From positions 141,010,457 to 141,074,456 of the forward strand of contig CM056994.1 in assembly GCA_029891345.1 (NCBI GenBank): 64,000 nucleotides of DNA, given 5' to 3'. The notes under the pieces were generated by a model that saw only the letters and a program-made list of their open reading frames with translations, was not told where the DNA came from and did not search any database. This stretch comes from Dryococelus australis. Its lineage: Eukaryota; Arthropoda; Insecta; Phasmatodea; Phasmatidae. This document shows positions 31,880 to 44,922 of this stretch, one piece after another. Made by a program: the position numbers and the translations under genes. Position 1 is the stretch's first letter, and the number at the start of each line of letters is the position of its first letter.

Positions 31880-34260
31880 TTGTGCCAAAGTCGTAATTTC
31901 CCTTCTACTATTAAATTACCGTAGCTAATGCCTTGTAAAAAATTATTTTTGACGAGGTATTTCAGCAGGAGGAGTTAAATATATTGCGCAATGCTATTGA
32001 AATAAATATTGTAGAAAGCAAACATTTTCAGGATAGTGTAGAAAATGTGAGAATTTAAAACAACTCGTATAATTAAACTAAAGTATTTCTGGCTTAAAAA
32101 GAAAATTAGCAAAATGAAACAAAATGTACACAAGTTTTGTCCGATTAAGGCACGTATTTTTATGCTATGAATAAAATTATTTTATATACAAACACGCGAA
32201 ATATTATATTACTAAACGAAGGACACAATACGGCTTTAATGCAAATTGGCCATAAACATTTATTTTCGCAGACAAGTCGTTGCATTATTGCCGTACCTCT
32301 GATCGGCTAACTGGTTTCATAGTCACTGGCATGACTAATTTATGGTCTCCAGAAACTATTTGTATTTTTAATTACCAGTATTTAATTGCAGAACGTCGTC
32401 GCATCGCTACTTCTCGATTCAATCTTGAATAGTTTTTTCGCTTGCGGTTTTCGACCTTGTGTACTTTTTGTGACACTTCCGTCAATATTCCAGTGTGGGA
32501 AAATCATAGAGCGAGCTATCAGGAAATCGAACCTGGTTTGCCTAGGTGGTAGGCCAGTGTTCTAGCCGCTATATCATTGCGTCCCCACCAGTGAAAAGCG
32601 AGGGCTGTTAAGCGTATCTCAATTGGATTTTCGTTCACATTCGTGTGCACCATGGTATAATACATGTTTAATTTGCTCTTTGTTTACTGTATATAGCCCA
32701 CTATGTGATAACAGAACTCGCTCACAGGCGGCATTAACTCGACTGCATGTGTGGTTCCGAAATAGTTTAGTTCCAGAATGAATGTATTAAAAACATTGTT
32801 TCGGCGGTCTATTAAATTCCTTTTAAAATATTCATATTAGCACATGAATTCGTTTTAATTTAACCGCAATGCACGAATTTGAGCATGGCGGACCGTGTGC
32901 CTACCAGGTTTGTTAGGTACATGTAAATGTCAAACTTTTATTTAACTTCTTTTAAACTGAAATCTGTTTTGTTGTTAACAACCCACTCAGTTCTCAGCAG
33001 TGCTGTTTAAAGGAGTGTATTAGGCAATTTTCGTATTACATATTTTGTTACATGAATACGTGCCTAATAGTTTATGCTTTTAACTTCAAGTTTATAATGT
33101 CATATCTCCTCAACGTAAGGTAAGAATGCAGTTTTTCACCAATGTACATAGACCCCAAAAAACATATAGTATGCTCGTACCTTAAATAGATTGCAGACGA
33201 ATAAGCAGTTTCCTACATATTGGATGTATAACTGGAGACTATGCCCGCAACGTACATGACAAAACTATGACGATAATCATATAAATACAATCATTGTTGT
33301 TTAATTTCTTCTGGATATTGATACTGCAGTTCAACACCAAAGCCTTGACCAGGTTTTATGTAAACAGAACCGTAGATGATGACTTGCGATAATTTATGTA
33401 CGTTTCCAATAGCTCGTAACATTAAAATAAGATTTAATAAAATATTCCAATAATTTCTTCATGAGATACAAATGTTTGAATTCCCGACATCACGTTAAAT
33501 GGGGATGAACACATTTAAAATGGCTGTCATGTGACTATAGTGGATGAGAAATAACATTTATGCAATTGAATACAGTGGCTGGCTGATTGTCATAGCTCAT
33601 ATTAACATAGAGTGTCATTGTACCAATAGCTTAAGTGACCTGAGAGACCAGCAGCGAGAGCAATGTTCAGTCTGGCAGTCATAAACTGGAACGAAAGAGC
33701 ATGAACTTCTAAAGATAATGCTACTGAGAATGTCTGCCAGCAGCCACAGTCCTCCAAGTGGCCAAATGCCACTACTTACAATATAACATAATTTATTCAT
33801 TAGTTTTTCAAAGACAGATGGTGGAAAAAAACTAAGTATTTCTGTGCCAACATGTCTTCGGAAACGCTAGAGCATCTTGGTTATACGGTGACTAGAACAG
33901 GCATTTCCCCCTCAGCTTATCTTCCTTGCAGATCAATAAGTATACTACCACAATATAGTATAAGAAATCAAGCAGTTTTTCCTAAGGAACTCACAACCAG
34001 CTTCATATGCACACGGCATCCAGTAACTAAAGAATATTTCTCTTATTTACAAAGTACGTCTAAACCTTACAAATAGTCAAAATTACTTGTGGTAAAACGT
34101 CATCTCTAGCCAACACAAATGTTAAGCTGATTTTATAACCAAGATAATTTCTTTTGAATGCCTTCATTTTTTTAAACCTAATGTCTGACATCAGTGAATC
34201 TACATGATCTCTTAACTGCTCGAATATAACTCTACGCTATTATTTTTATACGCATTAATA
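31880..34260. other. gene-free AT-rich stretch with one SINE head
   Basis: No coding segment I can support. The open frames at 33615-33800 (-) and 33852-34076 (+) match nothing known to me. Confidence 0.4.
32521..32585 (-). mobile_element. tRNA-derived SINE head
   Basis: On -, A-box-like TAGCGGCTAGAACACTGG (32571-32554) and B-box GGTTCGATTTCCT (32533-32521). The acceptor stem does not pair, which argues against a tRNA gene. Confidence 0.55.
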
Positions 34261-34266
34261 ACATTA

Positions 34267-34691
34267 CAGGCTGATCACGGCAAAGTGAGCACTTTCGAAA
34301 GCCCTGCTTAAGATCTACTTCAATGCACATTGTGTATTCTTCCCATTTATGTGAAATTAGCATAGCCATGAACGTCATCACTTTATTCAGGCATCGGTCA
34401 AGTTAAACTGTGAAATAAATCTTAATGTATATATTTTAAAAATTTATTTATTTTTAAACTTCCCTGCATTAAAAAAAAAACAGGATAAGAAAGAAATAAT
34501 TTTACTTATAACTTATGGTACCTAACAATTTTTTAATTTGACATTAAGAAATCGTACTTATTTCCATCCAACGTTACCAACTTTAGTGGGTGCATGCTAC
34601 TCAGTGCGTCCATTAAAATATATGCAGGCAGGGGCACTGACATTTTTCTAAGGTTTATTTCAAAAGTTCTCACTTTATCGTGAACAGCCTA
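34267..34691. mobile_element. MITE, 425 bp, with clear terminal inverted repeats
   Basis: The left end CAGGCTGATCACGGCAAAGT and the reverse complement of the right end TAGGCTGTTCACGATAAAGT match at nearly all positions, and the match continues (GAG.ACTTT.GAAA). TA stands outside both ends, the duplication of Tc1/mariner-type elements. No coding sequence. A degenerate relative is at 2643-2935. Confidence 0.8.
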
Positions 34692-37600
34692 TAACAGTTT
34701 ATAATCATGGAATTTTTAATTATATAATTTTTATAGTTACAGAATACACACTGAAACAATAAAAAAAGAGAGGTATCTTTTTTATCTGCGTGTTTGTGCA
34801 ATGTATAGCGATGTTTACAAATCCTTATTTTCAGCTTTCCACTGTTCGCGCAGGGTTCGCGAATGTAGAGAACGATCAACACACTTGCACGCGCTTAACA
34901 GCCACTGGACCTAAGTGCTTTCGTGACACGTGGACACGAGATGTAAACATTAAATATTAATAGATCATTTAAATCAGTACAATTATTTTGCTGCATCTTC
35001 AGTTTATGAACTGTTATCTACTGGCAAACTCGTAAAATGTAATGAGGTTTCACTGCCATGTGAACGCAATTCACTAGGGATCAATATAAATCACTGTCTT
35101 ATCAGTGAGTACCAGTAACTGAAATCATCAGTAGACTTTTACTGATTCAGTTGGAACAGTTTTAACAGATCCGAAGTCAAATCCTCCTACCTGAAACAGT
35201 CATGACTCTTTCGACTTAGATGTGTCGATAACACACAGTCGACGCTAGGTGGTCCCAGCTGCATTTTCGTTAGCAAGTGGGCATGCAGACCTCCGGGATG
35301 ATACACAAGTGCACACTATAGCACCTTTCTTACTCAGTGAACCTTAGGTTGAAGGAACTTCCGAACACTTTCTCGTCTATCCAAGACATTGCCGCAACTA
35401 CGAGGCTAACTCAATGGGCCGATCCATTATAAGAAAGCGAAATTCAGTCAATATCGCTTCAAGCATGATGAACGATATCGTTTTATTAGAATTATGCAAT
35501 AAATGCACTTATAAGTAGAAGACCTGCGCTACTCCCCTTCATTAATTTCGTCCTTATCTTACAACCAATGAGAAGTTGTACCGGAAATTATTTTTAAATG
35601 AAGATATATTTACTGAGATCTTGTATCCGAATATGTATGAAGCGATGCTCCTGGCACAGCTGTAATGCCAAATTTATCTTCCTGTAGGACCGTGCACACT
35701 CGGTATTTCATCACTAATGAAATGTGTGCTCAGTAAAAACAACCGAAATTATAAGTTGCGAGCGTGTGAAACTTGCACAAACTTTATTAATTGTTTACTC
35801 ATTAACAGAAGTAGCCGGGTGTTCTTACGAACTGCATGCCGAGTGTGTGTATGTGCCGATAAATTTCGTTCAAAGATAGCACGGCACATTTTAGGAAAAC
35901 CTGCTAAAAGGGCAAACGCGAAAAAAAAATTCTTCCCTTATTTAGGTAGCAGGCATTGGCTTTCGTAACACCCCTGTTGGCCAAAAGTGTTACAATAGAT
36001 ACCTACGACAGTAAGATATATAAGAGAAACTCCGATGTTTTTATAATTAGCAATATTGGCAACTTAATTTCACAAAATTACAAATGCAAATAGCGAAATA
36101 ACAGTTTTTTATTAATTTGTCTCATAGCGGATATTACAGTGAATGATAAATGTTTGAAGGTCTCCGTGGCCGATATGCTAAGGTGTCTTCGGAGTAGGCC
36201 TACAACTTTTCTGGTTCGAAGCCTTGTTAAGGCATACTAGTGTGTATTGTTTATTGGTATTCGTTTTGATAAGCTTATTATATAATTTGTCACCTTATTT
36301 GCTTCTTGGTACGAAAGAGAAAACACTTCAAATATATATATTTTTTAAACATATTAGATATCTGGTTTTTTTAAATAATATAATGCTATTCATATTTATA
36401 ATTTAAAAACCTACAAATATTTACAGTTCTTTAACTCACATACTTTTAACTTTTAGTGACAAGATACATGTTATTCTATGTTATGAACTAATCCATATTT
36501 GAAACTAATTAAAATTTGGGGAACAATATGAATTTTGTTACATAATTTTAAGATATACATAAATAGTTTCATTGAAATAATTTGTATTGTGCAGTAAAAT
36601 ACATAAAAAATTGTTTGGGTCATAGACCAAATAAATAATTCAGTTAACCTTATAAAAATTTTTATTTTTCAAATGTCCATTGCTTAAAAAAATCTTATTG
36701 AAGTGATTTATTATCAAATTCATTGAAGAAGCCGTTTTTTATATCATCCGTACCAAAAACCAGGAAGAGGAGAAATTGAGTGTGTTCAAACGAACCCATG
36801 TCGTGTGTCAAAAGTGATATGAAAATTAAATTAATTAAAAGTACTTCCAGTTTACAGCAAACTCTTTTAAAACTCTTTACACTTAAGTGTAGGCCAATCT
36901 AGTTAAAACATCAAACATGAATAAATTTTTTAATTCTTTTGAATTTAGACATTTTTGGGTAATGAACATTTTTTAAATTGAACATATTAAAATTTTGGTA
37001 ATATTTTAAAATATGTTTAGCTAAGCTAGAAAAGAATGAGTCCTTTTTACGGCATTCTTTATTGCTTGCTTATTATTTATATAATTATATTTTTTTAATT
37101 CTTAAGATTTTACATTAAGTTGCATGTTAAAACCGATTTGAAGAATTTTTTTGAATATTTTATTTTTATTTCATGGAATTCTTTCAGTTGAATTAATTCC
37201 TAATATGTTACTTAAAAGTTACAGAGATAAAATCAAAGAGTAAATATTTTTTAGTTAACAATAGTGTAATTTCCGTTACAAGATAACACCGCGAAATTGT
37301 ACTTTCGTTTACCGTAGACACATAATAAAAGAAGGAATAAAACGATATTCATTCTGACTGTTCAGTGGGAGTTTCTGAAATTGAAACGTTACCAGTCTAC
37401 TAACCGCGACACGAGCTACAAAGTAGTGGCGATACAGTTACAAGGGATAACGTCAACTTTCAAGAAGGAAATGATTTGTGAAGTATTTGTGGTTGAAGTA
37501 TTGGTAGAGAGGGTGCGATAGTCGTCGGTTTCTGACATTTTACAATTCACTTCAAATGTTTATGTTTACAACACAGGCCCGAAACTGAAATGTAAGAAAT
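34692..37600. other. gene-free AT-rich stretch
   Basis: No supported gene. A SINE head lies at 36160-36230. Confidence 0.4.
36160..36230 (+). mobile_element. tRNA-derived SINE head
   Basis: A-box-like TGGCCGATATGCTAAGG (36167-36183) and a perfect B box TGGTTCGAAGCC (36212-36223), spaced as in a tRNA. Confidence 0.6.
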
Positions 37601-37609
37601 TTCAGTTGA

Positions 37610-37720
37610 TTTACGGAGAGTTTTACGGAGACGTAGAGTTAATTTACGAAATACTCCGTAATGAAGAATAACAGAAATGAGCTCCATAAATAATGAATAC
37701 GGAAGCTCTCCGTATTCGTA
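37610..37720. repeat. TACGGAG-word cluster with hairpin
   Basis: TTTACGGAGA-like words on + are followed by their complements (ACTCCGTAA, CTCTCCGTATT). The strongest hairpin is GAATACGGA-AGCTC-TCCGTATTC at 37695-37717, a perfect 9-bp stem. Function unknown. Confidence 0.5.
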
Positions 37721-37799
37721 TGGCTTCGAGTTCGAGACGCGAACAATACCGATGATACCATAAGCGTATAAAATCCCATATTCAGAATAATACTTCGTG

Positions 37800-37885
37800 T
37801 AAAATTGTATTAGGTGAGTGGCGAATTACGCATGGAATAGCAGTTCTTTGATTCTTGTTCAAATTCCGCTATTGGACAAAACCTT
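37800..37885 (+). mobile_element. tRNA-derived SINE head, first of a pair
   Basis: B-box-like TTGTTCAAATTCC (37854-37866) followed by GCTATTGGACAAAACC. The copy at 38035-38100 shares this end. Confidence 0.45.
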
Positions 37886-38029
37886 CTGTTTACACACTGA
37901 AACTAGCACATAAATAAAATAAGACTTTGTTACCTTGTTTTATAAACCTCGTATTAAATCAAATAGCAGGCGCTCTAACACGACTAGAAACTACGAGCGG
38001 TACATGCATAGAGTTTAGTATTTCCTGTT

Positions 38030-38105
38030 GAAGAGTGGATAGGATGTTGGCTTGGTAAAACTCTTTTTCAAGTTCAAATTCCGCTACCGGACAAAACTTT
38101 TTAAA
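38030..38105 (+). mobile_element. tRNA-derived SINE head, second of a pair
   Basis: A-box-like GTGGATAGGATGTTGG (38035-38050), B-box-like AAGTTCAAATTCC, then GCTACCGGACAAAACTT. Same family as 37800-37885. Confidence 0.55.
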
Positions 38106-38109
38106 CTAT

Positions 38110-39040
38110 TTTATAATAATTTTATACACAGCAAAACAACCACATAACGAAACTAAAATTCTTTTTTTGCTAACCATTTCTATTAATAAGAGATATAAAA
38201 ATCCGACTTGGAAGTTTATGAGCACGTTCAGTGAATTCGCAGAGATTTATGTAAAATTTATCAAGATAAATTTATTGTAAAAACTAATAGTCCGTAATTT
38301 AACCCAGCTGCCTAGATAATTTGTAACCGGCACTTTTGGTAGTTTTACGGAAATTTTTTCTAATAGTGTGTTAGGTAACAAGGATCCCACAGAAATTATA
38401 TTTTAACTTGGACATAAATACGGCCCATGCGTAATATTATTATGCGATTTCGTTAACTTGCTTAGTCCGAAAAACAACCCCGCTTCCGTACTCGCAGATT
38501 GTTCGCTGTTCCGAGCGTTGCGCTGTCTATTCACTGATGTTTTTTTCGCTCCTTTGTGTTTAATGTTTAGGGATATGGGACAAACCCGTTTGTTAACCAT
38601 TCAAGAGCGTGACGGTTACGATAATCACATAAGACTTACAATGTTCTCCTCGAAATAACTGGTGAAACGTAACGTCTTTCCTTTCAATGTTTACTGAAAG
38701 TATCCAGTTTGTAGAAATAAAAGCGAATGTCACCAGCAATTTAATTTCATTTTATTTGGACGTTTCTTAAAGAAAAATACGAGAATACTCGTTCTGGGGA
38801 AGACAGGACTATTGTTTAGTTTGAATGTAAATAATACGATATTTTTCTTTGTGTATAAAATATTTATTCATAATTCTTTACTCAAATAACTGCTTCCTAA
38901 ATAATTTTTTGTTCTTATATGGCTCATAAAATTTCGCAGTTATAAAATGGAAAACATATTTTAAGAAAAAACATCATAGCACTTAAAGTGTATAGACGAT
39001 AAAGTTAGTATCATTGTGGCTTACATTCTCTTCAAAACAA
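38110..39040. other. gene-free stretch
   Basis: Only opposed short open frames at 38403-38658, which I cannot assign. Confidence 0.35.
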
Positions 39041-39044
39041 GGTA

Positions 39045-39240
39045 TTTAGAGACGGAACCAATGGCTCAAACATCCATGATCAGGGAACTAATCGGCAATG
39101 GCCGTGGAAACAACCCATCATTGAACTGGAGTGGTTTCGGAAAATCATGCACTCTAAATCGGAATCACTTATGGTTTACTGATTGTCATTCCATCTGGAA
39201 TCAGTAGAAAAAGAAAACTATTAATCCCTTCAGTTAAATT
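39045..39240 (+). repeat. left arm of an inverted repeat pair
   Basis: It matches the reverse complement of 40450-40640 over most of its length (CACTCTAAATCGGAATCA, TTTACTGATTGTCA, GGAATC.GTAGAAAAA). Both arms encode similar short peptides (NRNHLWFTDCH and HRNQLFFTDCH), so they may derive from a coding segment. Confidence 0.6.
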
Positions 39241-40449
39241 AAATCCACTTATATAAACAGAAGGAAATCAGTTATTCATAGTCGATTAATTAAAAGTACA
39301 AAAACCGGCATTACGGTTTGAAATAAATTAAGTACAATTATTTTGTCGTAAAACAAAATTATAACATATGCAAGAAAATTTTGGAAGTTGTTGGTATCCA
39401 ACCGCCACCCCAAAACGCAACACATTCTCTCGTTTCTTTTGGCTGACGTTCTACGAACTCTGCTACTTTGCCACTGAGATAGACGGTCTCGTATTTACAT
39501 TGTAACATAAACTTACAGTGGCGAACGGCTGTAAGTTTCGTAATTTGAAAGTACTTCATGTTGTCGAAATATACACATATTATGCGTACGTAGGTACATG
39601 ACTTTGTAAGGCTCGAAAGTCATTCTAAGTAAGTTTAGTTCAGATTGTGTGCTTTAAAAGAGAAATATAGTGTTTTAATGCTGTTTCCAGTGTTTTATAT
39701 GTATCTGCCATCTAACAGAGCAACCAGATTCTACATAATGAAACTGTAATTTTGAAGAGACAGATTGTCTTGTAATAACTGTGCTAATCAGACAGTTGAA
39801 CGTTAGAAACAATGCAATATTTTAATAAATTTGTCGTTTCCTCATTATTTGATCTGTTAACTTGCTGACCGCAAATCTTTTGTTGGTGTAAATACATATT
39901 TCTTATTAAATCACCCCACTATCGGGTCAGTAAAATTATCACTGATCTGCCTTTCACAAAATATAACAGTTTAAATCTGTAGTGTCTCGTTGCATTGTAA
40001 AATGGCTGATACTAGCGTACATCGATAATCTCGTACATTGAAGCCACTATATTTACATTTTATAGCACAGAATCCGAACTAAACTAAAGATAGATTGACT
40101 TATGCATTTTGCAATGACGTGTACTTGCGCAGAAAATCTATATATTTCGACAACAAGAAATACTTTCACATCACGAAACTTACAGAAATATTTGACATTA
40201 CATTTGGTGGTTCAGTACCCATAATACGAGCACACGTTTGGCATAGGTAAAGTCGGGCAGTGGATATGGCTGATCATGAACACTTCAGCATACTTTGCTT
40301 TATTGCGGAGGTTCCAACCCAACCACTCCCAAAAACGTTTTTGTGTATACAATATTTGTATTCTGCGACAAAATAAATGGTACCTAACTTGCAATACATA
40401 CGAATGCTCTGTGCTTACTTAGTAACCAACAATAAACAACTAATTTTAT
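39241..40449. other. spacer between inverted arms
   Basis: Two related phrases in direct orientation (GTATCCAACCGCCACCCC at 39391 and GTTCCAACCCAACCACTCCC near 40308) lie inside. Otherwise AT-rich, no gene. Confidence 0.35.
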
Positions 40450-40640
40450 GCTGCTTGAATTAGTAGATTTATTTTAACTGATGGATTAGTGATATTTTTT
40501 CTACAGATTCCGGATGGAGCAGTTTCAAGTGACAATCAGTAAAAAATAGTTGATTCCGATGTAGAGTGCCGACAACCGAAAACCGAATGATTGAACCGGT
40601 ACGCGTCTTTGAAAACGGTGGTATTCGAATAACTTTTTCA
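40450..40640 (-). repeat. right arm of an inverted repeat pair
   Basis: Inverted copy of 39045-39240. Arms about 190 bp, loop about 1.2 kb. This could be one fold-back element or two opposed copies of a repeat. Confidence 0.6.
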
Positions 40641-41189
40641 AAATAATCACAATCTTCTTGAAATGAAACATCATGAATATTATTTTGATTCCTTGCATTG
40701 AAACCTGACATTTATTACACTTTGTTACATTATATCAACAGCTTACTTCGGAAATAATCACTTTCCTGATAGCTTACATATCTATTATATCTAACTATCA
40801 AAACATTTTAAACTTCTTGCTTGTTTTCTGTAAAACTGTTCGTCTGACTGTTCTAGAATAATGAAACATGTGACTTTTATTAATAAATATTTTCAGTTGT
40901 ATTCATCGTCATATATTTATTATAAACGTGTATTATGTAACACTGGTTTTTAGGCGTTTCCGTGATTTATCTCTGTATTTTACAGAAATGGGTTATTCAC
41001 ACACTTATTTAATTGGCATATACGGTATTCAAAAGAATTAATTAATCGCTTAAATGTGACAAACAAGGTACGAACGCATCTCTCTGCATTATCACTTCGT
41101 AAATGTGCGTAGGAAAATACAAATGTTTGTTTTATGAAAGTGAAACTTTCGTAATTACAGCATCCACACATACGTCGTGAAAAACATGT

Positions 41190-41870
41190 GTCGAGGATTT
41201 ACTCCCAGGCAGTTGTGCTCCTCTTATTAGCGAAGGAATTCAGTTTTATATTATCTATAACGCCAGAGTCAACAAGCCGGCGACAAACATTTATGCTCGC
41301 AATCTGCTCCAGCGAAATACGTCTTCTTTGTCGTTTTTCGTTTCTTTTCAGAAGGCCTCATTTTCATTCCAATGAGCAAAGAGGCGAGGGTCTGAACCAA
41401 GTGGCTTATCTACCTGCGACGCTGCTGCGACGACTGATAAATTATATCAGGCGCAGCCTCTCGCTTCGTCGACAGAAAACGTCTCCTCGTCCGCCGGAGC
41501 ATATCTCATTTTCGTCTAATTAGGAAACTAATTAAAACCGAAACGATCTTGTTGTCTCGCACAGGAAAGACGCGCCGGCACACCCGCGCCATTATATCAT
41601 TGCCTACATCCACTTGCGATCCTTTATTGTCGTTTCCTTCTCATCCCTTCCCTCGCTATCTCTGTGCGACAAGTCCGTGAGATATGCAATGCTATTTTTA
41701 GCCCAGTTGATTCAGCCAGATGACGCTATTGTCGAGCCGACCGGCCAAGTGGATTACGTGCCGCGGTGAATGGCCGTTTCCCAGAATTCCTATCACTTTT
41801 CTGAAGGCTTTCACTAATTGCTTTTATAGTATTGGCTGAATTCCCGAAAGTTACATAGTTAAGGATGAGA
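41190..41870. other. GC-rich island with homeodomain-type ATTA words
   Basis: GC-rich (CCGGCGACAAAC, GACGCGCCGGCACACCCGCG, CGAGCCGACCGGCC) in otherwise AT-rich DNA, with CTAATTAGGAAACTAATTAA at 41516-41535. The open frame at 41188-41523 is rich in Arg/Ser and looks like a composition effect. It could be a conserved non-coding element, an enhancer or a dispersed repeat. Confidence 0.35.
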
Positions 41871-42969
41871 GCGACTGGTCTACACGTCTATGCCCACTTA
41901 GCACAATCAATGAAAGTACAAGTTCAAACATTAAACTATGTTTTGGTGTACATACGGCATCTCCGAAAACACCGGAGAATTAATTAGGCGATTGCAGATT
42001 GTCGATATAAAAACTGTCAAATAAATTCTTATTCTAAAATACGCCTATTTAAAACGCTTTGTATTGGTAATTATATTTAAAACAATTTTGCTCTCAAAAA
42101 TTTGGCTAAATATTAAAAAAAAAATAATAATAAATAAAACATCAGTATTTATTTTGCATCGTTGTTTTCTCATATCAAAAGGAAGAAAACGCTCATCACT
42201 GCATTTATTTTGCATCATTGTTTTGATTAGCAATGTTTTCATATTTCCAAGATGGCCACACATATAAGATTTATTTGTCTAAGACTGTTGTGTAATGAGC
42301 TTATTAGAGTTCTCCGGTGTTACGCCTGAAGGTCTATCAGGGGATGTCTTACAAACTAAATTATAACCTAACTTAAGCAAACACCAACGTCTTATCTGAA
42401 ATCCGAACCGAGAAACTCCCGCAGCCCAGACCGGCGGAGCATTAACTAACTGCGGAACGGGAGGTCGGCTTAGTCTAAGAAACATTTCTATAAGAATAAC
42501 TTGCGCTTTAATACAACATTATTCTGTGGAATTGCTTTATTACGGTGTTTCAAGAATCCCAACAAACTATAATCCCGGCAAACACAACCTGTCGGTAAAC
42601 CGTCGGCCTGATACTAGTACTGTCGGCTAGCGTCCGAAGTAGGTTCAAAGCGAACTACCAGTTAATGGTACAAAGTCTTTACGATGAAGACAATGCGTGA
42701 AGGTATTTATCATGATAAATGGATATCACCGAAATTTTTCGGGCCCCATATCTTACAGCCACTCGACCGCCAACATCTTAAAGAAGATTCTGGGTCGATT
42801 CTGACACTGTATATTTTCACATAGTCTGTACGAGTAAATATCTAACTGATTCCGAACCAGTATCTTTTTCATAATAAGGCACATTTTATTGTGAATTATA
42901 ATTTTCTTTAGTCTTCTTGCACAAATAATTGTGTATTAGAAGTTAAACATTTAGGTTTTTGACGTTATC

Positions 42970-43035
42970 TCTTGATAGCTAAGTCAACTAAGGCACATGT
43001 CTATATATCCAAGGTTCGGTAGCTCGAAGCTTCTC
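42970..43035 (+). mobile_element. tRNA-derived SINE head (related to 25464-25540)
   Basis: A-box-like GATAGCTAAGTCAACTAAGG, then AAGGTTCGGTAGCTCGAAGC, with the same AAGGTTCGG phrase as the 25.5 kb head. Confidence 0.5.
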
Positions 43036-43487
43036 CACTGCAAATTATTTTAAGTTATATTAAAATACACATTATGACAGATGCAAACATCACATATATG
43101 ACAAATATCACATCTACCTATAATTCAACGTTGAAACAACAAACGCAAACAGCATTTTGTATCTTGCTAGTCAACTTCTAGTGTATATTTTACACTGTTG
43201 GTAAACAATTGGTTGATATTACACATTTGAATCTGCCCAATTCCGCCATAAGATTTTGGGACTTCATTGGCTGCAAAAGTTATCTCGGCAAGCCATTACT
43301 GGCCCGATTCTGGCTCGTGTCTTTCACGTTTGTTGGGTTATATGCTTTTTTTCAGTTGATTATGCAACAACGTTATAATATTTATTGTTAATTTAAATTT
43401 GCATTATAAAATACTTAAATATTTCTTAATAATATATATTTGACCATGTTGAATTTGGATATTTGAGATAATACAATATGAATCCTG

Positions 43488-43559
43488 TGAGTCCATCAAA
43501 AACTACCCCGTGGGACAAATGAGGTAATATAGGCCACGGGGCCTCTTTTAAAGGACTCA
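43488..43559. other. nested hairpin, 72 nt
   Basis: Outer stem TGAGTCC (43488-43494) / GGACTCA (43553-43559), inner stem CCCCGTGG (43506-43513) / CCACGGGG (43534-43541), with equal 11-nt internal segments that add an AAAA/TTTT pairing. The same ATCCTG word lies just outside both ends. It might be a structured RNA or a tiny palindromic element. Confidence 0.45.
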
Positions 43560-44902
43560 TCCTGTACAAGCAGTGTTATTTTGTTACGTCAAAAATTCGA
43601 CCAGTTTTAAAACTCTTTTGTCTTACGATTTAAGCTAGTAATTTTTTAAAAAGTAGTTGATATTGATCTGCATTGTATGCTTTTCTGGTGAAATGCCAAC
43701 AGACAATGAAATGAGGAAAAATTAGGTATTCTCAATTACGTTTAATGTAGTTAATACCAAGTTAAGAAAGTTTTTTATGTACACACACGTGGAAACAAAA
43801 TTGGCACACCTTTAGAGAAACGACCTCAAATTATACAATTAATGGAAACATAAATCTTAACACTATTATACTGAATGTACAGTAACATAATGCATGTTCT
43901 TAAATTAAATATTACTAATTTTATTGTATTTGATATAATAATTTTATTTCACTGTAAACGTATTTCACATGTCATTTAAATAAGTTCCTCTAAAAAATGT
44001 TTGTACTATACACATTTTTGTGTTTTTATATGCAGAAAGAGATTCATATTATATACATATTTTTTCTATATGGGTATGCAAATTCTCTCATTAAAAGTTC
44101 AGTAGCCTACAATCCAAATTTATTTCCCGTTTACGAAAGCTGAGTACACTGACGCGCATACATTTTTTTCAGTAGTGGTTTAGTTCCAATAAGTTTCCAT
44201 ACAACATCGTAGTCTGTAAAGTTTACCCTTTTTGTTTGTTTGCTGCTTCCATGATAAGAAACATGTTAATATTTCCCGTGAATCATTTTGGCATTTCCAA
44301 AGAGATAAAATGCGAATTTGGTTGCAAATATTATACTTTACGGACCCTCACTGGTGGAGACTAAATTCGCTCATGGAAGTGCGCAGTTATTTTAGTTATT
44401 GGTGGGGTTTTGGGAATAAAACAATTTTCTTTGCTATTCGAACACTGAAATTTCGAGGTCATAACAGTTATGTGTGTGTACATTATTTATTTTCGAAATT
44501 GTTTTCAAAACACTTATTGTGGGGCGATAAAATATATTCATATATCACCAATTATACATTACTACTGACTTGAAATCTTTGTAATATTGCTCACCATACA
44601 GAATTTGTCTTTCCGCCAATACTATTGGGAAAATGTTAGAACCCAGCAGTTATATAAATTATTCAAAACTTTGCATGCAAATTTTTGTTATACGGTTTAC
44701 CCAGTTGATGCGAATATAGTTACTACATTATTTATTTCATATGAAGAGCTCTTTTGAAATAAAGGTTTAATTCATGTCATGTTTTATTATGTCCGAATAG
44801 TACTGAATTACTTATTAATTGAGGCATTCTATGTGATATGGGCCTAAGCCTGCATAAGCCATATTATGGGTGATTGAATTTTTTTTTTTTACTCCGGCTT
44901 TT

Positions 44903-44922
44903 TTTTTTTTTTTTTTTTTTTG
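44903..44922 (+). repeat. poly(T) run
   Basis: A run of at least 20 T preceded by a shorter T12 run. It may be the poly(A) tail of a retroposon on -, but nothing recognisable abuts it. Confidence 0.8.

Noticed and set aside
38403..38658. Opposed open frames of about 65 residues, one with LLTIQERDGYD recalling a transposase helix-turn-helix start
   Set aside because: Too short and nothing downstream supports it.
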